From assembly GCA_946699065.1 (NCBI GenBank), contig CAMPDV010001093.1:59645-123644 (forward strand): 64,000 nucleotides of DNA. Direction: 5' to 3'. The number at the start of each line of letters is the position of its first letter. Within the stretch, counting starts at the first letter, position 1. The DNA is from Loxodes magnus. Lineage: Eukaryota; Ciliophora; Karyorelictea; Loxodida; Loxodidae. Below are positions 14,201 through 27,800 of this stretch, piece by piece. The notes beneath the pieces are model-generated. The model did not search any database. It saw only the letters and a list, made by a program, of their open reading frames with translations, and was not told the origin of the DNA. A program made the translations under genes and the position numbers.

Positions 14201-17200
14201 GATGAGGAGAAAAGTGAGTTTAAAGAAAGTGATTACATTAATTTAATAAAAGCGAGTAAAAACGATTGAAAGTGTTTAGAAAGAGAAAGTATTGAGCAAT
14301 TTTTCTGTTTTAGAAGTGAATGAAAGGAGCAAAAGATGATGAGAAAAGTGAGTTTAAAGAAAGTGATTACATTAATTTAATATAAGCGAGTAAAAACAAG
14401 TGATAGTGTTTAGAAAGAGAAAGTATTGAGCAATTTTTATGTTTTAGAAGTGAATGAAAGGAGCAAAGGATGAGGAGAAAAGTGAGTTTAAAGAAAGTGA
14501 TTACATTAATTTAATAAAAGCGAGTAAAAAGGGCGATTGAAAGTGTTTAGAAAGAGAAAGTATTGAGCATTTTTATGTTTTAGAAGTGAATGAAAGGAGT
14601 AAAAGAAGAGGTGAAAAGTGAGTTTAAAGAAAGTGATTACATTAATTTAATAAAAGCGAGTAAAAACAAGTGAAAGTGTTTAGAAAGAGAAAGTATTGAG
14701 TAATTTTTCTGTTTTAGAAGTGAATGAAAGGAGCAAAAGATGAGGAGAAAAATGAGTTTAAAGAAAGTGATAAATTTAATTTAATATAAGCGAGTAAAAA
14801 CGATTGAAAGTGTTTAAAAAGAGAAAGTATTGAGTAATTTTTATGTTTTAGAAGTGAATGAAAGGAGCAAAAGATGATGAGAAAAGTGAGTTTAAAGAAA
14901 GTGATAACTTTAATTTAATAAAAGCGAGTAAAAACGATTGAAAGTGTTTAGAAAGAGAAAGTATTGAGTAATTTTTATGTTTTAGAAGTGAATGAAAGGA
15001 GCAAAAGATGAGGAGAAAAGTGAGTTTAAAGAAAGTGATTACATTAATTTAATATAAGCGAGTAAAAACGATTGAAAGTGTTTAGAAAGAGAAAGTATTG
15101 AGCAATTTTTATGTTTTAGAAGTGAATGAAAGGAGTAAAAGATGATGAGAAAGTGAGTTTAAAGAAAGTGATAACTTTAATTTAATAAAAGCGAGTAAAA
15201 ACAAGTGATAGTGTTTAAAAAGAGAAAGTATTGAGCAATTTTTATGTTTTAGAAGTGAATGAAAGGAGCAAAAGATGAGGAGAAAAGTGAGTTTAAAGAA
15301 AGTGATAACTTTAATTTAATAAAAGCGAGTAAAAACGATTGAAAGTGTTTAAAAAGAGAAAGTATTGAGCAATTTTTATGTTTTAGAAGTGAATGAAAGG
15401 AGTAAAAGATGATGAGAAAGTGAGTTTAAAGAAAGTGATAACGTTAATTTAATATAAGCGAGTAAAAACGATTGAAAGTGTTTAGAAAGAGAAAGTATTG
15501 AGCAATTTTTCTGTTTTAGAAGTGAATGAAAGGAGCAAAAGATGAGGAGAAAAGTGAGTTTAAAGAAAGTGATTACATTAATTTAATAAAAGCGAGTAAA
15601 AACAAGTGATAGTGTTTAGAAAGAGAAAGTATTGAGCAATTTTTATGTTTTAGAAGTGAATGAAAGGAGCAAAAGATGAGGAGAAAAGTGAGTTTAAAGA
15701 AAGTGATAACTTTAATTTAATATAAGCGAGTAAAAACGATTGAAAGTGTTTAGAAAGAGAAAGTATTGAGCAATTTTTATGTTTTAGAAGTGAATGAAAG
15801 GAGTAAAAGATGATGAGAAAGTGAGTTTAAAGAAAGTGATTACATTAATTTAATAAAAGCGAGTAAAAAGTACGATTGAAAGTGTTTAGAAAGAGAAAGT
15901 ATTGAGCAATTTTTCTGTTTTTGAAGTGAATGAAAGGAGCAAAAGATGAGGAGAAAAGTGAGTTTAAAGAAAGTGATAACTTTAATTTAATAAAAGCGAG
16001 TAAAAACAAGTGATAGTGTTTAAAAAGAGAAAGTATTGAGTAATTTTTCTGTTTTAGAAGTGAATGAAAGGAGTAAAAGATGAGGAGAAAAGTGAGTTTA
16101 AAGAAAGTGATAACTTTAATTTAATAAAAGCGAGTAAAAACGATTGAAAGTGTTTAGAAAGAGAAAGTATTGAGCAATTTTTATGTTTTAGAAGTGAATG
16201 AAAGGAGTAAAAGATGAGGAGAAAAGTGAGTTTAAAGAAAGTGATTACATTAATTTAATAAAAGCGAGTAAAAACAAGTGATAGTGTTTAGAAAGAGAAA
16301 GTATTGAGCAATTTTTCTGTTTTTGAAGTGAATGAAAGGAGTAAAAGATGAGGAGAAAAGTGAGTTTAAAGAAAGTGATAACTTTAATTTAATAAAAGCG
16401 AGTAAAAACAAGTGATAGTGTTTAGAAAGAGAAAGTATTGAGTAATTTTTATGTTTTAGAAGTGAATGAAAGGAGTAAAAGATGAGGAGAAAAGTGAGTT
16501 TAAAGAAAGTGATTACATTAATTTAATAAAAGCGAGTAAAAACAAGTGATAGTGTTTAGAAAGAGAAAGTATTGAGCAATTTTTATGTTTTAGAAGTGAA
16601 TGAAAGGAGCAAAGGATGATGAGAAAGTGAGTTTAAAGAAAGTGATAACTTTAATTTAATAAAAGCGAGTAAAAACAAGTGATAGTGTTTAGAAAGAGAA
16701 AGTATTGAGCAATTTTTATGTTTTAGAAGTGAATGAAAGGAGTAAAAGATGAGGAGAAAAGTGAGTTTAAAGAAAGTGATTACATTAATTTAATAAAAGC
16801 GAGTAAAAACAAGTGATAGTGTTTAGAAAGAGAAAGTATTGAGTAATTTTTATGTTTTAGAAGTGAATGAAAGGAGTAAAAGATGAGGAGAAAAGTGAGT
16901 TTAAAGAAAGTGATTACATTAATTTAATAAAAGCGAGTAAAAACAAGTGATAGTGTTTAGAAAGAGAAAGTATTGAGTAATTTTTATGTTTTAGAAGTGA
17001 ATGAAAGGAGCAAAGGATGAGGAAAAAAGTGAGTTTAAAGAAAGTGATTACATTAATTTAATAAAAGCGAGTAAAAACAAGTGATAGTGTTTAGAAAGAG
17101 AAAGTATTGAGTAATTTTTATGTTTTAGAAGTGAATGAAAGGAGCAAAGGATGAGGAAAAAAGTGAGTTTAAAGAAAGTGATTACATTAATTTAATAAAA

Positions 17201-20200
17201 GCGAGTAAAAACGATTGAAAGTGTTTAGAAAGAGAAAGTATTGAGCAATTTTTCTGTTTTAGAAGTGAATGAAAGGAGCAAAAGATGAGGAGAAAAGTGA
17301 GTTTAAAGAAAGTGATTACATTAATTTAATAAAAGCGAGTAAAAACAAGTGATAGTGTTTAGAAAGAGAAAGTATTGAGCAATTTTTATGTTTTAGAAGT
17401 GAATGAAAGGAGTAAAAGATGATGAGAAAGTGAGTTTAAAGAAAGTGATTACATTAATTTAATAAAAGCGAGTAAAAACGATTGAAAGTGTTTAGAAAGA
17501 GAAAGTATTGAGCAATTTTTATGTTTTAGAAGTGAATGAAAGGAGCAAAGGATGATGAGAAAGTGAGTTTAAAGAAAGTGATAACTTTAATTTAATAAAA
17601 GCGAGTAAAAACAAGTGATAGTGTTTAGAAAGAGAAAGTATTGAGTAATTTTTATGTTTTAGAAGTGAATGAAAGGAGTAAAAGATGAGGAGAAAAGTGA
17701 GTTTAAAGAAAGTGATAACTTTAATTTAATAAAAGCGAGTAAAAACGATTGAAAGTGTTTAGAAAGAGAAAGTATTGAGTAATTTTTATGTTTTAGAAGT
17801 GAATGAAAGGAGCAAAGGATTATGAGAAAGTGAGTTTAAAGAAAGTGATTACATTAATTTAATAAAAGCGAGTAAAAACGATTGAAAGTGTTTAGAAAGA
17901 GAAAGTATTGAGTAATTTTTCTGTTTTAGAAGTGAATGAAAGGAGCAAAAGATGAGGAGAAAAGTGAGTTTAAAGAAAGTGATAACTTTAATTTAATAAA
18001 AGCGAGTAAAAACGATTGAAAGTGTTTAAAAAGAGAAAGTATTGAGCAATTTTTATGTTTTAGAAGTGAATGAAAGGAGTAAAAGATGATGAGAAAGTGA
18101 GTTTAAAGAAAGTGATAACGTTAATTTAATATAAGCGAGTAAAAACGATTGAAAGTGTTTAGAAAGAGAAAGTATCAAGCAATTTTTCTGTTTTAGAAGT
18201 GAATGAAAGGAGCAAAAGATGAGGAGAAAAGTGAGTTTAAAGAAAGTGATTACATTAATTTAATAAAAGCGAGTAAAAACAAGTGATAGTGTTTAGAAAG
18301 AGAAAGTATTGAGCAATTTTTATGTTTTAGAAGTGAATGAAAGGAGCAAAAGATGAGGAGAAAAGTGAGTTTAAAGAAAGTGATAACTTTAATTTAATAT
18401 AAGCGAGTAAAAACGATTGAAAGTGTTTAGAAAGAGAAAGTATTGAGCAATTTTTATGTTTTAGAAGTGAATGAAAGGAGTAAAAGATGATGAGAAAGTG
18501 AGTTTAAAGAAAGTGATTACATTAATTTAATAAAAGTGAGTAAAAAGTACGAGTGATAGTGTTTAGAAAGAGAAAGTATTGAGCAATTTTTCTGTTTTTG
18601 AAGTGAATGAAAGGAGCAAAAGATGAGGAGAAAAGTGAGTTTAAAGAAAGTGATAACTTTAATTTAATAAAAGCGAGTAAAAACAAGTGATAGTGTTTAA
18701 AAAGAGAAAGTATTGAGTAATTTTTCTGTTTTAGAAGTGAATGAAAGGAGTAAAAGATGAGGAGAAAAGTGAGTTTAAAGAAAGTGATAACTTTAATTTA
18801 ATAAAAGCGAGTAAAAACGATTGAAAGTGTTTAGAAAGAGAAAGTATTGAGCAATTTTTATGTTTTAGAAGTGAATGAAAGGAGTAAAAGATGAGGAGAA
18901 AAGTGAGTTTAAAGAAAGTGATTACATTAATTTAATAAAAGCGAGTAAAAACAAGTGATAGTGTTTAGAAAGAGAAAGTATTGAGTAATTTTTCTGTTTT
19001 TGAAGTGAATGAAAGGAGTAAAAGATGAGGAGAAAAGTGAGTTTAAAGAAAGTGATAACTTTAATTTAATAAAAGCGAGTAAAAACAAGTGATAGTGTTT
19101 AGAAAGAGAAAGTATTGAGTAATTTTTATGTTTTAGAAGTGAATGAAAGGAGTAAAAGATGAGGAGAAAAGTGAGTTTAAAGAAAGTGATTACATTAATT
19201 TAATAAAAGCGAGTAAAAACAAGTGATAGTGTTTAGAAAGAGAAAGTATTGAGCAATTTTTATGTTTTAGAAGTGAATGAAAGGAGCAAAGGATGATGAG
19301 AAAGTGAGTTTAAAGAAAGTGATAACTTTAATTTAATAAAAGCGAGTAAAAACAAGTGATAGTGTTTAGAAAGAGAAAGTATTGAGTAATTTTTATGTTT
19401 TAGAAGTGAATGAAAGGAGTAAAAGATGAGGAGAAAAGTGAGTTTAAAGAAAGTGATAACTTTAATTTAATAAAAGCGAGTAAAAACAAGTGATAGTGTT
19501 TAGAAAGAGAAAGTATTGAGTAATTTTTATGTTTTAGAAGTGAATGAAAGGAGTAAAAGATGAGGAGAAAAGTGAGTTTAAAGAAAGTGATTACATTAAT
19601 TTAATAAAAGCGAGTAAAAACAAGTGATAGTGTTTAGAAAGAGAAAGTATTGAGCAATTTTTATGTTTTAGAAGTGAATGAAAGGAGCAAAGGATGATGA
19701 GAAAGTGAGTTTAAAGAAAGTGATTACATTAATTTAATAAAAGCGAGTAAAAACGATTGAAAGTGTTTAGAAAGAGAAAGTATTGAGCAATTTTTCTGTT
19801 TTAGAAGTGAATGAAAGGAGCAAAAGATGAGGAGAAAAGTGAGTTTAAAGAAAGTGATTACATTAATTTAATAAAAGCGAGTAAAAACAAGTGATAGTGT
19901 TTAGAAAGAGAAAGTATTGAGTAATTTTTATGTTTTAGAAGTGAATGAAAGGAGCAAAGGATGAGGAAAAAAGTGAGTTTAAAGAAAGTGATTACATTAA
20001 TTTAATAAAAGCGAGTAAAAACGATTGAAAGTGTTTAGAAAGAGAAAGTATTGAGCAATTTTTATGTTTTAGAAGTGAATGAAAGGAGCAAAAGATGAGG
20101 AGAAAAGTGAGTTTAAAGAAAGTGATTACATTAATTTAATAAAAGCGAGTAAAAACAAGTGATAGTGTTTAGAAAGAGAAAGTATTGAGCAATTTTTATG

Positions 20201-23200
20201 TTTTAGAAGTGAATGAAAGGAGTAAAAGATGATGAGAAAGTGAGTTTAAAGAAAGTGATTACATTAATTTAATAAAAGCGAGTAAAAACGATTGAAAGTG
20301 TTTAGAAAGAGAAAGTATTGAGCAATTTTTATGTTTTAGAAGTGAATGAAAGGAGCAAAGGATGATGAGAAAGTGAGTTTAAAGAAAGTGATAACTTTAA
20401 TTTAATAAAAGCGAGTAAAAACAAGTGATAGTGTTTAGAAAGAGAAAGTATTGAGTAATTTTTATGTTTTAGAAGTGAATGAAAGGAGTAAAAGATGAGG
20501 AGAAAAGTGAGTTTAAAGAAAGTGATAACTTTAATTTAATAAAAGCGAGTAAAAACGATTGAAAGTGTTTAGAAAGAGAAAGTATTGAGTAATTTTTATG
20601 TTTTAGAAGTGAATGAAAGGAGCAAAGGATTATGAGAAAGTGAGTTTAAAGAAAGTGATTACATTAATTTAATAAAAGCGAGTAAAAACGATTGAAAGTG
20701 TTTAGAAAGAGAAAGTATTGAGTAATTTTTCTGTTTTAGAAGTGAATGAAAGGAGCAAAAGATGAGGAGAAAAGTGAGTTTAAAGAAAGTGATTACATTA
20801 ATTTAATATAAGCGAGTAAAAACGATTGAAAGTGTTTTGAAAGAGAAAGTATTGAGCAATTTTTATGTTTTAGAAGTGAATGAAAGGAGTAAAAGATGAG
20901 GAGAAAAGTGAGTTTAAAGAAAGTGATTACATTAATTTAATAAAAGCGAGTAAAAACAAGTGATAGTGTTTAGAAAGAGAAAGTATTGAGCAATTTTTAT
21001 GTTTTAGAAGTGAATGAAAGGAGTAAAAGATGATGAGAAAGTGAGTTTAAAGAAAGTGATTACATTAATTTAATAAAAGCGAGTAAAAACGATTGAAAGT
21101 GTTTAGAAAGAGAAAGTATTGAGCAATTTTTCTGTTTTAGAAGTGAATGAAAGGAGCAAAAGATGAGGAGAAAAGTGAGTTTAAAGAAAGTGATTACATT
21201 AATTTAATAAAAGCGAGTAAAAACAAGTGATAGTGTTTAGAAAGAGAAAGTATTGAGTAATTTTTATGTTTTAGAAGTGAATGAAAGGAGCAAAGGATGA
21301 GGAAAAAAGTGAGTTTAAAGAAAGTGATTACATTAATTTAATAAAAGCGAGTAAAAACGATTGAAAGTGTTTAGAAAGAGAAAGTATTGAGCAATTTTTC
21401 TGTTTTAGAAGTGAATGAAAGGAGCAAAAGATGAGGAGAAAAGTGAGTTTAAAGAAAGTTATAACTTTAATTTAATAAAAGTGAGTAAAAACGAGTGATA
21501 GTGTTTAGAAAGAGAAAGTATTGAGTAATTTTTCTGTTTTAGAAGTGAATGAAGAGGAGTAAAAGATGAGGAGAAAAGTGAGTTTAAAGAAAGTTATAAC
21601 TTTAATTTAATAAAAGTGAGTAAAAAGTACGAGTGATAGTGTTTAGAAAGAGAAAGTATTGAGTAATTTTTATGTTTTAGAAGTGAATGAAAGGAGCAAA
21701 GGATGAGGAGAAAAGTGAGTTTAAAGAAAGTGATAACTTTAATTTAATAAAAGCGAGTAAAAACGATTGAAAGTGTTTAGAAAGAGAAAGTATTGAGTAA
21801 TTTTTATGTTTTAGAAGTGAATGAAAGGAGCAAAAGATGAGGAAAAAAGTGAGTTTAAAGAAAGTGATAACGTTAATTTAATATAAGCGAGTAAAAACAA
21901 GTGATAGTGTTTAGAAAGAGAAAGTATTGAGTAATTTTTCTGTTTTTGAAGTGAATGAAAGGAGTAAAAGATGAGGAGAAAAGTGAGTTTAAAGAAAGTG
22001 ATAACTTTAATTTAATAAAAGCGAGTAAAAACAAGTGATAGTGTTTAGAAAGAGAAAGTATTGAGTAATTTTTATGTTTTAGAAGTGAATGAAAGGAGCA
22101 AAGGATGAGGAAAAAAGTGAGTTTAAAGAAAGTGATTACATTAATTTAATAAAAGCGAGTAAAAACGATTGAAAGTGTTTAGAAAGAGAAAGTATTGAGT
22201 AATTTTTATGTTTTAGAAGTGAATGAAAGGAGCAAAAGATGAGGAAAAAAGTGAGTTTAAAGAAAGTGATAACGTTAATTTAATATAAGCGAGTAAAAAC
22301 AAGTGATAGTGTTTAAAAAGAGAAAGTATTGAGTAATTTTTCTGTTTTAGAAGTGAATGAAAGGAGCAAAAGATGAGGAGAAAAGTGAGTTTAAAGAAAG
22401 TGATTACATTAATTTAATATAAGCGAGTAAAAACGATTGAAAGTGTTTTGAAAGAGAAAGTATTGAGCAATTTTTATGTTTTAGAAGTGAATGAAAGGAG
22501 TAAAAGATGAGGAGAAAAGTGAGTTTAAAGAAAGTGATTACATTAATTTAATAAAAGCGAGTAAAAACAAGTGATAGTGTTTAGAAAGAGAAAGTATTGA
22601 GCAATTTTTATGTTTTAGAAGTGAATGAAATAAGCAAAGGATGATGAGAAAGTGAGTTTAAAGAAAGTGATAACTTTAATTTAATAAAAGCGAGTAAAAA
22701 CAAGTGATAGTGTTTAGAAAGAGAAAGTATTGAGTAATTTTTCTGTTTTAGAAGTGAATGAAAGGAGTAAAAGATGAGGAGAAAAGTGAGTTTAAAGAAA
22801 GTGATTACATTAATTTAATAAAAGCGAGTAAAAACAAGTGATAGTGTTTAGAAAGAGAAAGTATTGAGTAATTTTTCTGTTTTTGAAGTGAATGAAAGGA
22901 GTAAAAGATGAGGAGAAAAGTGAGTTTAAAGAAAGTGATAACTTTAATTTAATATAAGTGAGTAAAAACGATTGATGGTGTTTAGAAAGAGAAAGTATTG
23001 AGCAATTTTTCTGTTTTTGAAGTGAATGAAAAGGAGCAAAAGATGAGGAGAAAAGTGAGTTTAAAGAAAGTGATAACTTTAATTTAATAAAAGTGAGTAA
23101 AAAGTGCGAGTGATGGTGTTTTGAAAGAGAAAGTATTTAGCAATTTTTCTGTTTTTGAAGTGAATGAAAGGGAGTAAAAGATGAGGAGAAAAGTGAGTTT

Positions 23201-24855
23201 AAAGAAAGTGATAACTTTAATTTAATAAAAGCGAGTAAAAACAAGTGATAGTGTTTAGAAAGAGAAAGTATTGAGCAATTTTTCTGTTTTTGAAGTGAAT
23301 GAAAGGGAGCAAAAGATGAGGAGAAAAGTGAGTTTAAAGAAAGTGATAACTTTAATTTAATAAAAGTGAGTAAAAAGTACGAGTGATAGTGTTTAGAAAG
23401 AGAAAGTATTGAGCAATTTTTCTGTTTTTGAAGTGAATGAAAGGAGCAAAAGATGAGGAGAAAAGTGAGTTTAAAGAAAGTGTTAACTTTAATTTAATAA
23501 AAGTGAGTAAAAAGTGCGAGTGATGGTGTTTTGAAAGAGAAAGTATTTAGCAATTTTTCTGTTTTTGAAGTGAATGAAAGGGAGTAAAAGATGAGGAGAA
23601 AAGTGAGTTTAAAGAAAGTGATAACTTTAATTTAATATAAGCGAGTAAAAACAAGTGATAGTGTTTAAAAAGAGAAAGTATTGAGTAATTTTTCTGTTTT
23701 AGAAGTGAATGAAAGGAGCAAAGGATGAGGAGAAAAGTGAGTTTAAAGAAAGTGATAACTTTAATTTAATAAAAGCGAGTAAAAACAAGTGATAGTGTTT
23801 AGAAAGAGAAAGTATTGAGTAATTTTTATGTTTTAGAAGTGAATGAAAGGAGCAAAAGATGAGGAGAAAAGTGAGTTTAAAGAAAGTGATAACTTTAATT
23901 TAATAAAAGCGAGTAAAAACGATTGAAAGTGTTTAAAAAGAGAAAGTATTGAGTAATTTTTATGTTTTAGAAGTGAATGAAAGGAGCAAAAGATGATGAG
24001 AAAAGTGAGTTTAAAGAAAGTGATAACTTTAATTTAATAAAAGCGAGTAAAAACGATTGAAAGTGTTTAGAAAGAGAAAGTATTGAGCAATTTTTCTGTT
24101 TTAGAAGTGAATGAAAGGAGCAAAAGATGATGAGAAAATGAGTTTAAAGAAAGTGATAACTTTAATTTAATAAAAGCGAGTAAAAACGATTGAAAGTGTT
24201 TAGAAAGAGAAAGTATTGAGCAATTTTTCTGTTTTAGAAGTGAATGAAAGGAGCAAAGGATGATGAGAAAATGAGTTTAAAGAAAGTGATAACTTTAATT
24301 TAATAAAAATCAGTAAAAACAAGTGATAATGTTTAGAAAGAGAAAGTATCAAGCAATTTTTCTGTTTTTTAAATGCATGAAAAGGATTAAAAGAAGAGGT
24401 GAAAAGTGAGTTTAAAGAAAGTGATTACATTAATTTAATAAAAGCGAGTAAAAACGATTGAAAGTGTTTAGAAAGAGAAAGTATTGAGTAATTTTTATGT
24501 TTTAGAAGTGAATGAAAGGAGCAAAAGATGATGAGAAAATGAGTTTAAAGAAAGTGATAACTTTAATTTAATAAAAATCAGTAAAAACAAGTGATAATGT
24601 TTAGAAAGAGAAAGTATCAAGCAATTTTTCTGTTTTTTAAGTGCATGAAAAGGATTAAAAGAAGAGGTGAAAAGTGAGTTTAAAGAAAGTGATTACATTA
24701 ATTTAATAAAAGCGAGTAAAAACGATTGAAAGTGTTTAGAAAGAGAAAGTATTGAGTAATTTTTATGTTTTAGAAGTGAATGAAAGGAGCAAAAGATGAT
24801 GAGAAAGTGAGTTTAAAGAAAGTGATTACATTAATTTAATAAAAGTGAGTAAAAA

Positions 24856-27800
24856 GTACGAGTGATAGTGTTTAGAAAGAGAAAGTATTGAGCAATTTTT
24901 CTGTTTTTGAAGTGAATGAAAGGAGCAAAAGATGAGGAGAAAAGTGAGTTTAAAGAAAGTGATAACTTTAATTTAATAAAAGCGAGTAAAAACAAGTGAT
25001 AGTGTTTAAAAAGAGAAAGTATTGAGTAATTTTTCTGTTTTAGAAGTGAATGAAAGGAGTAAAAGATGAGGAGAAAAGTGAGTTTAAAGAAAGTGATAAC
25101 TTTAATTTAATAAAAGCGAGTAAAAACGATTGAAAGTGTTTAGAAAGAGAAAGTATTGAGTAATTTTTCTGTTTTAGAAGTGAATGAAAGGAGCAAAAGA
25201 TGAGGAGAAAAGTGAGTTTAAAGAAAGTGATTACATTAATTTAATAAAAGCGAGTAAAAACAAGTGATAGTGTTTAGAAAGAGAAAGTATTGAGTAATTT
25301 TTCTGTTTTTGAAGTGAATGAAAGGAGTAAAAGATGAGGAGAAAAGTGAGTTTAAAGAAAGTGATAACTTTAATTTAATAAAAGCGAGTAAAAACAAGTG
25401 ATAGTGTTTAGAAAGAGAAAGTATTGAGTAATTTTTATGTTTTAGAAGTGAATGAAAGGAGTAAAAGATGAGGAGAAAAGTGAGTTTAAAGAAAGTGATT
25501 ACATTAATTTAATAAAAGCGAGTAAAAACAAGTGATAGTGTTTAGAAAGAGAAAGTATTTAGCAATTTTTCTGTTTTTGAAGTGAATGAAAGGAGCAAAG
25601 GATGATGAGAAAGTGAGTTTAAAGAAAGTGATAACTTTAATTTAATAAAAGCGAGTAAAAACAAGTGATAGTGTTTAGAAAGAGAAAGTATTGAGTAATT
25701 TTTATGTTTTAGAAGTGAATGAAAGGAGTAAAAGATGAGGAGAAAAGTGAGTTTAAAGAAAGTGATAACTTTAATTTAATAAAAGCGAGTAAAAACAAGT
25801 GATAGTGTTTAGAAAGAGAAAGTATTGAGTAATTTTTCTGTTTTAGAAGTGAATGAAAGGAGTAAAAGATGAGGAGAAAAGTGAGTTTAAAGAAAGTGAT
25901 TACATTAATTTAATAAAAGCGAGTAAAAACAAGTGATAGTGTTTAGAAAGAGAAAGTATTGAGCAATTTTTATGTTTTAGAAGTGAATGAAAGGAGCAAA
26001 GGATGATGAGAAAGTGAGTTTAAAGAAAGTGATAACTTTAATTTAATAAAAGCGAGTAAAAACAAGTGATAGTGTTTAGAAAGAGAAAGTATTGAGCAAT
26101 TTTTATGTTTTAGAAGTGAATGAAAGGAGCAAAGGATGAGGAAAAAAGTGAGTTTAAAGAAAGTGATTACATTAATTTAATAAAAGCGAGTAAAAACGAT
26201 TGAAAGTGTTTAGAAAGAGAAAGTATTGAGCAATTTTTCTGTTTTAGAAGTGAATGAAAGGAGCAAAAGATGAGGAGAAAAGTGAGTTTAAAGAAAGTGA
26301 TTACATTAATTTAATAAAAGCGAGTAAAAACAAGTGATAGTGTTTAGAAAGAGAAAGTATTGAGTAATTTTTATGTTTTAGAAGTGAATGAAAGGAGCAA
26401 AGGATGAGGAAAAAAGTGAGTTTAAAGAAAGTGATTACATTAATTTAATAAAAGCGAGTAAAAACGATTGAAAGTGTTTAGAAAGAGAAAGTATTGAGCA
26501 ATTTTTCTGTTTTAGAAGTGAATGAAAGGAGCAAAAGATGAGGAGAAAAATGAGTTTAAAGAAAGTGATAACGTTAATTTAATATAAGCGAGTAAAAACA
26601 AGTGATAGTGTTTAAAAAGAGAAAGTATTGAGCAATTTTTCTGTTTTAGAAGTGAATGAAAGGAGCAAAAGATGAGGAGAAAAATGAGTTTAAAGAAAGT
26701 GATAACTTTAATTTAATATAAGCGAGTAAAAACAAGTGATAGTGTTTTGAAAGAGAAAGTATTGAGTAATTTTTATGTTTTAGAAGTGAATGAAAGGAGC
26801 AAAAGATGAGGAGAAAAGTGAGTTTAAAGAAAGTTATAACTTTAATTTAATAAAAGCGAGTAAAAACGATTGAAAGTGTTTAGAAAGAGAAAGTATTGAG
26901 CAATTTTTCTGTTTTAGAAGTGAATGAAAGGAGCAAAAGATGAGGAGAAAAGTGAGTTTAAAGAAAGTGATTACATTAATTTAATATAAGCGAGTAAAAA
27001 CGATTGAAAGTGTTTAGAAAGAGAAAGTATTGAGCAATTTTTATGTTTTAGAAGTGAATGAAAGGAGTAAAAGATGATGAGAAAGTGAGTTTAAAGAAAG
27101 TTATAACTTTAATTTAATAAAAGCGAGTAAAAACGATTGAAAGTGTTTAGAAAGAGAAAGTATCAAGCAATTTTTCTGTTTTAGAAGTGAATGAAAGGAG
27201 CAAAAGATGAGGAGAAAAGTGAGTTTAAAGAAAGTGATTACATTAATTTAATATAAGCGAGTAAAAACAAGTGATAGTGTTTAGAAAGAGAAAGTATTGA
27301 GTAATTTTTATGTTTTAGAAGTGAATGAAAGGAGCAAAGGATGAGGAAAAAAGTGAGTTTAAAGAAAGTGATTACATTAATTTAATAAAAGCGAGTAAAA
27401 ACGATTGAAAGTGTTTAGAAAGAGAAAGTATTGAGTAATTTTTATGTTTTAGAAGTGAATGAAAGGAGCAAAGGATGAGGAGAAAAGTGAGTTTAAAGAA
27501 AGTGATAACTTTAATTTAATAAAAGCGAGTAAAAACGATTGAAAGTGTTTAGAAAGAGAAAGTATTGAGTAATTTTTATGTTTTAGAAGTGAATGAAAGG
27601 AGCAAAAGATGAGGAAAAAAGTGAGTTTAAAGAAAGTGATAACGTTAATTTAATATAAGCGAGTAAAAACAAGTGATAGTGTTTAGAAAGAGAAAGTATT
27701 GAGCAATTTTTCTGTTTTAGAAGTGAATGAAAGGAGCAAAAGATGAGGAGAAAAGTGAGTTTAAAGAAAGTGATTACATTAATTTAATATAAGCGAGTAA

